A DNA stretch of 64,000 bases, taken from the NCBI GenBank assembly GCA_963837365.1, contig CAWIMW010000002.1, positions 434,001 to 498,000 on the forward strand. The letters run 5' to 3'. Of the stretch, positions 7,294-14,003 are shown one piece after another. The DNA is from CAWBXL01 sp963837365 (GTDB lineage: Bacteria; Acidobacteriota; Terriglobia; Terriglobales; Acidobacteriaceae). A program made the translations under genes and the position numbers. Positions within the stretch are counted from its first letter, which is position 1, and the number at the start of each line of letters is the position of its first letter. The notes beneath the pieces were generated by a model, which saw only the letters and a list, made by a program, of their open reading frames with translations, had not been told where the DNA came from and searched no databases.

Positions 7294-8580
7294 GTGAATC
7301 GCACGCGGGTCATTGCTTACATTGTCATAGGAACCTTCATCAGCACCGCCTGCTTTGCCTGGCGGGCCGCAGCGGAACGCAAATCCGCCAGCGATTTTCA
7401 GTTGATTGCCCAGCAGAATGCGGCCGCGCAAACGGCATGGGACAATCGCGACCAGACTTTGGATTCCGTTGTCACCAACGGCGCTACCTGGAGTGACATG
7501 CTCCAAGACATGGATTTCGACTCACAAACTGTATTCAATGTCACTCAGGCCGCGCGCCAGGTTTACAACCTGCGCTCCATCCGCCCCGGAAACAAATTCA
7601 GTGTCACCCGTTCGCATGAAGGCGAGTTACAGCTGGCCAGCTATCGAATTGACCCCGAACACGAATTACTGGTCAGCCGCGACGGAGGATCCTTCCACGC
7701 GGAAATCAAAATAACACTGGGGAAAATTACCCTGGTTCCGGTAAGGGGCACGGTGGAAGGTTCGCTGTTCGACAGCGTAATTGCTGCCGGAGAAAAACCA
7801 GAGCTGGCCGTCCGCCTGGCCGAGATTTTTGCCTGGGACATTGACTTCAACACCGATACTCAGGCGGGAGATGCCTTCCGGTTGCTGGTAGAGAAAAAGC
7901 AGTTCCCCGACGGCTCCGGGCCTGCCTACGGACGAATTCTGGTAGCTGAGTACACCAACGCCGGCCATCCCTACAAAGCAGTCCTGTTTCATGATCCCAA
8001 CGGTCGCCCGGCGTACTATTCCGCCGATGGCAAGTCGCTGCAAAAAGCATTCCTGCGTTCCCCTCTGCGGTTCGCAGCGCGCGTAAGTTCGCATTTCAGC
8101 CTGCACCGCTATCACCCAATCCTGAAGATCAGCCGCCCGCATCTGGGGACTGACTATGCATGCCCGACTGGAACTCCGGTGCAGACCATCGCCGACGGAC
8201 GTGTGGTGTTTGCCGCACGCAAAGGCGGCGACGGCAACATGGTGAAAATCGCCCACTCGCGCGGATATGAGACCTACTACCTGCATCTCTCGCGGGTTCT
8301 GGTGCGCCGAGGACAGATCGTGCATCAGGGCCAGCGGATCGGCCTAGTGGGAATGACCGGCCTGGCCACCGGGCCACACCTGGATTTCCGCATCCAGCAG
8401 AATGGAAGATTCGTAAATTTCGAGCGGCTTAAACTGCCTCCGGCCAACCCTGTGGCCAGGGGCGATCTGACAGAGTTTGCGACGGTGCGCGACAAGTGGA
8501 TGGGCATGATGGTAGGGGATGCGGTCGTCGCGAAGAATCAAAATACAGAGTCACAAGCTGGGCACGCCGGAGCGCAGTAG
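7294..8580 (+). CDS. M23-family (LytM-type) cell-wall peptidase, variant zinc motif
   Basis: 428 residues from a GTG at 7294 with GGAGG 4 nt upstream; the open frame continues to 7243 but without a ribosome site. An N-terminal membrane/signal helix covers residues 5-25. A middle domain (about 90-270) resembles the region before the peptidase in MepM-like proteins. The C-terminal M23 domain shows HLGTDYACPTGTPV (first His/Asp zinc motif) and YLHLSR. The usual GPHLHF motif instead reads GPHLDFRI, so the second histidine of HxH is aspartate. In LytM that histidine binds zinc. The protein may use Asp as ligand, or may act as an amidase activator rather than a peptidase. It is a likely peptidoglycan DD-endopeptidase or regulator, placed in the periplasm. 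Confidence 0.85.
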   Translation: MNRTRVIAYIVIGTFISTACFAWRAAAERKSASDFQLIAQQNAAAQTAWDNRDQTLDSVVTNGATWSDMLQDMDFDSQTVFNVTQAARQVYNLRSIRPGNKFSVTRSHEGELQLASYRIDPEHELLVSRDGGSFHAEIKITLGKITLVPVRGTVEGSLFDSVIAAGEKPELAVRLAEIFAWDIDFNTDTQAGDAFRLLVEKKQFPDGSGPAYGRILVAEYTNAGHPYKAVLFHDPNGRPAYYSADGKSLQKAFLRSPLRFAARVSSHFSLHRYHPILKISRPHLGTDYACPTGTPVQTIADGRVVFAARKGGDGNMVKIAHSRGYETYYLHLSRVLVRRGQIVHQGQRIGLVGMTGLATGPHLDFRIQQNGRFVNFERLKLPPANPVARGDLTEFATVRDKWMGMMVGDAVVAKNQNTESQAGHAGAQ

Positions 8581-8593
8581 TTCCCTTCTCTCG

Positions 8594-8700
8594 TAGCCGC
8601 GAAGCGGCGAAAGATTGCAGCCCAGGGCTGCGGATGCGCGTTGGTTGCGCGTCCGCGCCCTGGGTATCCTCCCGAATGACCGAGCCCTGAAAGGGCGACA
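8594..8700 (+). repeat. Three-hairpin palindromic repeat, copy A
   Basis: Modules in order: hairpin GCCGC-GAA-GCGGC; linker GAAAGATTGCAG; a long stem beginning CCCAGGGC and ending GCCCTGGG; hairpin GCCCT-GAA-AGGGC. The central stem has one bulged T and one G-T pair. Copies B (9704) and C (9834, reverse) share the outer modules but have unrelated, still complementary, central stems. Confidence 0.85.
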
Positions 8701-8702
8701 GA

Positions 8703-8858
8703 ATCCAAACCCCCTGGCTGCAAACCGCGCTCATCGAAGCCGCCAAACTGGCGCCGCGCTGGAACCCGCAGATGGCCGCACTGCACGCCCGCGAGCTGGA
8801 GCGCGGACATCGCAATCGCGCCACGTTGGCGGTAGCCCGCTCCCTGCAGCGACATTAG
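8703..8858 (+). pseudogene. IS110-family transposase remnant (C-terminal fragment)
   Basis: The frame ending at TAG 8856-8858 reads TPWLQTALIEAAKLAPRW, then NPQMAALHARELERG and HRNRATLAVARSLQRH. This matches the C-terminal Transposase_20 region of IS110/IS116-type transposases, where NPWLxxALxEAA and RGxRNRATLAVARK are recurrent patterns. No start and no upstream catalytic part exist. The fragment begins two bases after repeat copy A. IS110 elements commonly insert in REP-like palindromes, so this is consistent with an old insertion. The identification is from motif memory, without a database search. Confidence 0.6.
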
Positions 8859-8935
8859 TTCAGTTTTCCCATTTTGGGAATCCTCCCAAAAACCTCTTGC
8901 CTTAAGCATCCCCGAAAATTTCCAATGGAGTGAGA

Positions 8936-8992
8936 AGGAGCAGATTCCTCGTCCCCTTCGACTTCGCTCAGGGTCCTCGGAATGACAAGGCT
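8936..8992 (+). repeat. Dispersed repeat, AGCAGATTCCTCG...GGAATGACAAGG family
   Basis: GAGCAGATTCCTCGTCC, then CTTCGACTTCGCTCAGGG, then CGGAATGACAAGGCTC. The end modules recur as an inverted pair at 19186-19305. A related inner piece (TCCTTCGGCAGGCTCAGGAC) lies at about 53073-53094. The rest of the 8859-9141 gap shows no convincing gene apart from a 30-codon frame at 9005-9097. Confidence 0.6.
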
Positions 8993-9141
8993 CGACACTC
9001 GACCATGCCCAAGCGCAAACCCAAATCATCGCCGACAAAAAACAGCGCGGCGGAAAAATCCGGGGACATCCACGATAAGTACAGAGTGAATGAGTAACAG
9101 GGTTAGTTCTCGCGATGACAAAGAATTTCGCAGGAGTTGGC

Positions 9142-9669
9142 GTGAAGAAGCAGAAGACGTCCCGGACTAACGACTACAAAAAGCGTGGAGAGTGGGTTGA
9201 GCTGAAGTTTATGGCCGAGGCGGCGGCGCGAAACCTTTCGACCAGCAAGCCGTACGGAGAATCGGAGAATTTTGATGTGGTCATCGGGCGTCCGGGAAAG
9301 TTTGTGGGCGTGCAAGTGAAGTCTACCTCATCCCGACAAAGCAACGGATATCTCTGCAATATGTCTACCCGCGACCATCAAGCGTACGCTCCGGGCTCGT
9401 TCGATTTCCTTGCAGCCTATGTCGTTCCAGAAAATGTGTGGTACATCGTCCCCGCCAAACTGATTCACGGCAAAGGATCCATCATGCTCTATCCCAATTT
9501 ACCAGTCGCCAAATACGAGCAGTATCGCGAAGCTTGGAAGTTGCTGCAGGAGGCGGTAGGGGTGAAGGAAGAACTAACTTTGCCGGTGGAAGAGAGGGCT
9601 CCACCGAATCGAATGGAGGCGCGAATGATGGGCGCATTTAACTTTGTTCGTCGGCATTGGGAGCAGTGA
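9142..9669 (+). CDS. PD-(D/E)XK-like nuclease-fold protein, uncharacterised
   Basis: 175 residues from a GTG at 9142 with AGGAG 6 nt upstream; an ATG at 9115 in frame lacks a ribosome site. The first half has the shape of a PD-(D/E)XK fold: a helix with Glu (RGEWVELKFMAEAAARN), then SENFDVVIG (the Asp strand) and KFVGVQVKST (the (E/Q)xK strand). Residues 60-120 contain MSTRDHQAYAPGSFDFLAAYVVPENVWYIVP, also typical of nuclease relatives such as the I-Ssp6803I group (Pfam PDDEXK_5). The C terminus (about 125-175) is not recognised. It stands alone between copies A and B of the three-hairpin repeat. Nuclease function is inferred from fold motifs only. Confidence 0.65.
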   Translation: MKKQKTSRTNDYKKRGEWVELKFMAEAAARNLSTSKPYGESENFDVVIGRPGKFVGVQVKSTSSRQSNGYLCNMSTRDHQAYAPGSFDFLAAYVVPENVWYIVPAKLIHGKGSIMLYPNLPVAKYEQYREAWKLLQEAVGVKEELTLPVEERAPPNRMEARMMGAFNFVRRHWEQ

Positions 9670-9703
9670 CTGGGCCGGCAAGCCGCAGGGAGGCTTTTGT
9701 TTT

Positions 9704-9811
9704 TAGCCGCGAAGCGGCGGAAGATTGCAGCCCAGGGCGAACGTGCACGTTTTTGGTGCACGTCGCCCTGGGTAGACACCGTCAGTCCAGAAGCCCTGAA
9801 AGGGCGAAAGA
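9704..9811 (+). repeat. Three-hairpin palindromic repeat, copy B
   Basis: Same outer modules as copy A. The central stem pairs CCCAGGGCG (9731-9739) with CGCCCTGGG (9764-9772) and ACGTGCA (9741-9747) with TGCACGT (9757-9763), with one bulged A. It begins 35 nt after the stop codon of the PD-(D/E)XK-like gene and forms an inverted pair with copy C. Confidence 0.85.
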
Positions 9812-9833
9812 GACATCCCAAGCCAGTTTAGTT

Positions 9834-9942
9834 TCTTTCGCCCTTCCTGGGCTCCCCACAATGACTCGCATACCCAGGGTGAAGGCACGCAAAACCCGCG
9901 TGCCTTCACCCTGGGCTGTATTCTTCCGCCGCTTCGCGGCTA
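9834..9942 (-). repeat. Three-hairpin palindromic repeat, copy C (inverted)
   Basis: Read on the minus strand: TAGCCGCGAAGCGGCGG, a linker, then a perfect 18-bp central stem (9873-9890 with 9898-9915: CCCAGGGTGAAGGCACGC), then a terminal hairpin with GCCC...GGGC and GAAAG. Its central stem shares only the CCCAGGG base with copies A and B. Confidence 0.85.
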
Positions 9943-9994
9943 TAAACAAACAGCCGCCAGCACAAGCTGACGGCTGAAAGCTGATAGCTGAGAG

Positions 9995-10133
9995 CTACTT
10001 CTCGTACAGCAGCACACCCTCGGTCTTTCTCCGACCCACTGGACGGTAGAACAGCTTGTTGTCATCGAGGAAAACCTCAGAAGCTGCGGTCGGTCGGCCT
10101 CTGATTCAGGATCAGTTTCCTGGCTTCGGGGGT
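9995..10133 (-). pseudogene. Decayed duplicate of the clpC 3' end
   Basis: Closely matches 14004-14250, the last part of clpC on the same strand: shared blocks include CGTACAGCAGCACACCC, CGGTAGAACAGCTTG, TTGTCATCGAGGAA and AGCTGCGGTCGGT. Compared with clpC it has lost about 100 bp in the middle and has a one-base insertion near 10024. The preceding 45 bp (GCCGCCAGCA...AGCTGACGGCTGAAAGC) also match the 45 bp beyond the clpC stop codon (13967-14003). The direct repeat therefore spans gene end plus flank. Confidence 0.8.
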
Positions 10134-10311
10134 ACGTACGGCATTACTCGTTCCGTTCCATCTTCTGTATTGACCCCGGTTTTCCCCGAGATTACAATTT
10201 ACGATGCGGACAATTAGGCCGAACCCAGGGTCCGCTTACAGAGTTTCTCCTGCCTGTATAGACGGATTGTTCTAACGGTCGCTCACAGTCTTATCCGCAC
10301 GGACGGTTCCC

Positions 10312-13263
10312 ATGAAAGGTTCCGTGGTTAAGATCAAGCCACACAAGTCGTCGTCTTCCTTAGCGAAGGCCGCGCCACCTGCATCCTTCCCCATCGTGGG
10401 TATCGGAGCTTCGGCCGGAGGCCTGGAAGCCTTCTCCGACCTGCTGCACCACTTGCCGGAAAAAACCGGGATGGCGTATGTGCTGGTTACCCACCTGGAC
10501 CCCAAACACTCCAGTGACCTGCGGGACATACTCTCGCGCACCACCAAGATTCCAGTGCACGAAGTCTCCGATGGAGTGCAGGTCCAGCGCGACCATATTT
10601 ATGTGATCCCGCCCAACACCAACATCGCCATTCGCAATGGCGTGTTGCGGCTGGCGGCGCGCTCGCTCACTCGCGGACAGCACCTGCCCATTGACCATTT
10701 CCTGCGTTCGCTGGCAGAAGACCGCGGCAACCGCGCCATCAGCGTGATTCTGTCCGGCACCGCCTCGGACGGCACCGAGGGTTCGCGCGCCGTCAAGGCG
10801 GCGGGCGGAATTACTTTCGCGCAAGACGAGAAATCCGCCAAATACTTCAGCATGCCGCACAGCGCGGTCATTGCCGGGTGTGTGGATTTTGTCTTGTCCC
10901 CGGCAGAGATTTCGAAGGAGTTGACCCGTGTGGGGAAACATCCTTACCTTGCGCCGGTACCGGAACCGGACCACCCCGTGGCTGCCGGAGACCAGATCGA
11001 AGCGCTCCTGTTGCTGCTGCGCGAAGGCACCGGGGTGGATTTTACTCACTATAAGCAGACCACCCTGCAACGCCGCATCGCCCGCCGCATGGTGCTGCAC
11101 AAGCTGGAGGATCTGAAGAGCTACATTCGCTTCGTCCGTAACACGCCTAGTGAAATCGATGAGTTATACCAGGACATCCTCATCCACGTGACCGGATTTT
11201 TCCGCGATCCTGACGCCTTTGAGGCGCTACGCAAACAGGTATTCCCTGATTTGTTCCGGGACAGCAAAAGGGGCACCATACGAATCTGGGTGCCGGGATG
11301 CTCCACCGGCGAGGAAGTCTACTCGCTCGCCATGTCGCTGTTGGAATACCTCTGGCTGGAAACCACGCGGACCGCCAAAGCCACGCTGGGGTCCACGCCC
11401 TTCCAGATCTTCGCCACCGATATCAGCGAGGCGGCCCTCGACCGCGCCCGTACCGGCCTCTACAGCGAAGCTCTGCTCGCTGACGTCTCGGCGGAACGCC
11501 TGAAGCGTTTTTTTCTGCGGCTGGACGGCGGCTATCAGATCGTGAAGCCGGTGCGGGAGATGTGCATCTTCGCCAAGCAAAATGTCGCCAAGGACCCACC
11601 CTTCTCGAATCTGGACCTGGTCAGCTGCCGCAATTTGCTGATCTATCTCGGCCCAGTTTTGCAGAAGCGGGTGATCCCCACGTTTCATTATGCCCTTAAA
11701 CCCGGCGGCTATCTCTTGCTGGGTGGGGCGGAAAGCCTGGGGGCGTACGGAGAATATTTTTCGCCGGTGGACAAGAAAAACAAGATCTATCAGAAGAAGA
11801 AATCCGCCACCCGCATGCTGCCACACTTCGGCGGCATGGAGTATGGGATTCGCCGCCCGCAGGACGCCAGGATCACCGAGGCGCGGCCTGTGTTCTCGGT
11901 GGAGAAGGAAGTGGACCGGCTGTTGTCCACCCGGTTTGTGCCCCCCAGCATCGTGGTGAACGATGAGATGGAAATTGTAGAATTCCGGGGAAAGACCGGC
12001 CCCTACCTGGAGCCGGCAGCCGGGCAACCTACATTCAGCCTGTCCAAAATGGCACGGGAGGGCCTGCTGGTGGACCTGCGCGCGGCTTTGTCCCGTTGCA
12101 AAAGGGAGCGTGCGGTAGTCCGCAAAGAAGGGGTTCACATCCAGTCCAACGGGAGCAGTCGAGAAGTAAATTTGGAAATCATCCCCTTGAAAGGAAATGG
12201 GCCAGGCGAATATTTCTACGTAATCATTTTTCAGGACGCGGTCCCTGCTCCCGCGAAAGACAAGGAAGCCCACAGAAAAGCCCCCACCAAGAAGTACCTT
12301 GATACCCGTGAAAATGTGCGCCTGAAGCGCGAGCTGGAGCAGGTGCAGGAACAGTTCCAGTCGCTGGCCGAAGAGCACGAGACCACCTCCGAGGAGTTCA
12401 AGTCAGCCAACGAAGAAGTCCTCTCCGCCAACGAAGAGTTGCAAAGTACCAACGAGGAATTAGAGACCGCCAAAGAAGAGTTGCAGTCCGCTAATGAAGA
12501 GCTGACCACGCTCAATGAGGAATTGCAGAACCGCAACCTCGAGTTGACCGCGACGAACAACGACTTGCTCAATCTGCTGGGGAATGTGACCGTTCCGGTG
12601 GTGATCGTGGGTGTGGATCAGCGCATCCGCCGCTTTACCCCGCCGGCGCAAAAGCTGCTGAACCTGCTTCCCGCCGACGTGGGCCGCCGCTTGGGCGAAA
12701 TCCGCCCTAACCTTGAAGTGCAGGACTTAGGGGAGATCGCCCAGAACACCATCGACAACCTGGTGGCGCAAGACATCGAGGTGAGCGAGAGCGGGACCGG
12801 TGTGTGGTATCTGATGCGGGTGCGGCCCTACAAGACCTGGGACAACAAGATTGACGGGGCGGTAATCAGCTTCCAGGACATCGACACCGTCAAGCGCAGT
12901 CTCGACCGCATGCACCAGTTCGCCGATTCCCTGATCGAAAATGCTCATGAGCCCATCCTGGTTCTGGACGCCGGCCTGCACGTGGCCACCGCCAACCTGG
13001 CCTTCTACCGCGATTTTCAGGTTTCCCGCGAGGAGACCGAGGACCGCGCGATTTACGAACTGGGCAACGGGCAATGGAATATTCCCAAGTTGCGCGAGTT
13101 ACTGGAACACGTTCTCCCCGGCAACGACCGCGTGGAAAATTTCGAGGTGCGCCACAATTTCCCCCAGCTTGGCGCGCGAGTGATGAAGCTCAATGCCCAG
13201 CGTATTGAGCCACAGCAGGGACGGGAATTGATCCTGCTGTATATCGAGGACATTACCACCTAG
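10312..13263 (+). CDS. CheB-CheR-PAS hybrid chemotaxis-type sensor protein
   Basis: 983 residues. CheB methylesterase domain at 25-210 with catalytic Ser34 (GASAGG), His61 (THLDP) and Asp153 (SDGTEG). CheR methyltransferase at about 225-495 with the SAM motif WVPGCSTGEEVYSL (326-338), FATDISEAAL (368-376) and SCRNLLIYL (438-446). A glutamate-rich coiled coil (about 650-755; repeated ANEELQS/TNEEL units) and two PAS domains (about 760-870 and 880-983) follow. No receiver domain precedes CheB, and no histidine kinase domain follows the PAS domains, although many such hybrids end in a HWE or HisKA kinase. No other che gene is in the window, so it may act on a non-flagellar pathway. It lies between two copies of the clpC tail. 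Confidence 0.92.
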   Translation: MKGSVVKIKPHKSSSSLAKAAPPASFPIVGIGASAGGLEAFSDLLHHLPEKTGMAYVLVTHLDPKHSSDLRDILSRTTKIPVHEVSDGVQVQRDHIYVIPPNTNIAIRNGVLRLAARSLTRGQHLPIDHFLRSLAEDRGNRAISVILSGTASDGTEGSRAVKAAGGITFAQDEKSAKYFSMPHSAVIAGCVDFVLSPAEISKELTRVGKHPYLAPVPEPDHPVAAGDQIEALLLLLREGTGVDFTHYKQTTLQRRIARRMVLHKLEDLKSYIRFVRNTPSEIDELYQDILIHVTGFFRDPDAFEALRKQVFPDLFRDSKRGTIRIWVPGCSTGEEVYSLAMSLLEYLWLETTRTAKATLGSTPFQIFATDISEAALDRARTGLYSEALLADVSAERLKRFFLRLDGGYQIVKPVREMCIFAKQNVAKDPPFSNLDLVSCRNLLIYLGPVLQKRVIPTFHYALKPGGYLLLGGAESLGAYGEYFSPVDKKNKIYQKKKSATRMLPHFGGMEYGIRRPQDARITEARPVFSVEKEVDRLLSTRFVPPSIVVNDEMEIVEFRGKTGPYLEPAAGQPTFSLSKMAREGLLVDLRAALSRCKRERAVVRKEGVHIQSNGSSREVNLEIIPLKGNGPGEYFYVIIFQDAVPAPAKDKEAHRKAPTKKYLDTRENVRLKRELEQVQEQFQSLAEEHETTSEEFKSANEEVLSANEELQSTNEELETAKEELQSANEELTTLNEELQNRNLELTATNNDLLNLLGNVTVPVVIVGVDQRIRRFTPPAQKLLNLLPADVGRRLGEIRPNLEVQDLGEIAQNTIDNLVAQDIEVSESGTGVWYLMRVRPYKTWDNKIDGAVISFQDIDTVKRSLDRMHQFADSLIENAHEPILVLDAGLHVATANLAFYRDFQVSREETEDRAIYELGNGQWNIPKLRELLEHVLPGNDRVENFEVRHNFPQLGARVMKLNAQRIEPQQGRELILLYIEDITT

Positions 13264-13273
13264 CCCGGACACC

Positions 13274-13498
13274 CTACGCGCAGCTGACTGGCTGGCTCGA
13301 TTTGGGAGGTTGCGCGTTCATTTGCGCCTCCAAATGCAGCCGGAGCTGGATCAGGCTGGCCTTTTCCCACAAAGCGGCATCTGGATCGCTCGGTTTTCCC
13401 GACGGGGAGAGATGGAGTTCCTTGACCGGCGGTCTCGACCGCCGTAGCCGTCGAAGCTGATGTTTTAAGGTCAAAAAGCGCTGAATTTGTTGGACCAT
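13274..13498 (-). CDS. Small basic protein, doubtful
   Basis: 74 residues, arginine-rich at the N terminus (HQLRRLRRSRPPVKE) and helix-forming at the C terminus (ALWEKASLIQLRLHLEAQMNA). I recognise no family. No Shine-Dalgarno sequence is evident, and the region between cheB/R and clpC otherwise shows little coding signal. It may be noise. Confidence 0.25.
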   Translation of the reverse strand: MVQQIQRFLTLKHQLRRLRRSRPPVKELHLSPSGKPSDPDAALWEKASLIQLRLHLEAQMNAQPPKSSQPVSCA

Positions 13499-13542
13499 AG
13501 AATGCTAGTTTCCAAAAAAATTCCGTTAGTACGCTGTGACGA

Positions 13543-13986
13543 ATGTCACAAATATGGCGACATTTTTCTGTGGAAATCCGCCAAAGATACACACTGGAAT
13601 GGTTACTCTTAGGTTCCCGTCGGGGTATAATTCCGCTCACCTTAGCCGAAACTCTTAAGGAAGTGAGCGCAAGAGTCTTTTTCTGCATCCCAAATCAACC
13701 GCCCTGCTCGTCCCCAGGAGGCATCCTGCGCCAAGTTGATCGAGGCTCGAAAGTCCCAATTCCTGCCCCGCAAGATTTTCGCATTGTATGTCCCATTTGC
13801 GGGTATGGTCGCTGTACCCTTGTCTTTGAGCACTACAACATTCACTTAATGAACGAGAATGAAACCAAGCGGGTCGGGACGCCCCTTTCCGCATTTTGTT
13901 GCCAACGCGAGGGCCATGTCTTCTTTGTCCGCGCCCTGGATCTTTCGCTCGCAAAACAAAAGCCGCCAGCAAAAGCTGACGGCTGA
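13543..13986 (+). CDS. Possible small zinc-binding protein, start uncertain
   Basis: The last half resembles a real protein: CPICGY (a CxxC knuckle), then FEHYNIHLMNENETKRVGTP and FCCQREGHVFFVRALDL, giving a C-x2-C ... C-C ... H pattern compatible with a zinc ribbon. The first 60 codons look non-coding, so the true start is probably further in; a GTG at 13663 is one option, with AAGG just upstream. The last codons (KQKPPAKADG) come from the direct repeat that also flanks the decayed clpC copy. Function unknown. Confidence 0.4.
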   Translation: MSQIWRHFSVEIRQRYTLEWLLLGSRRGIIPLTLAETLKEVSARVFFCIPNQPPCSSPGGILRQVDRGSKVPIPAPQDFRIVCPICGYGRCTLVFEHYNIHLMNENETKRVGTPLSAFCCQREGHVFFVRALDLSLAKQKPPAKADG

Positions 13987-14003
13987 AAGCTGATAGCTAA
14001 AAG

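Noticed and set aside
9005..9097. 30-codon frame MPKRKPKSSPTKNSAAEKSG... before the PD-(D/E)XK-like gene
   Set aside because: No ribosome site, low-complexity Lys/Ser/Pro content and no recognisable family; it could be chance or a scrap of a mobile gene.
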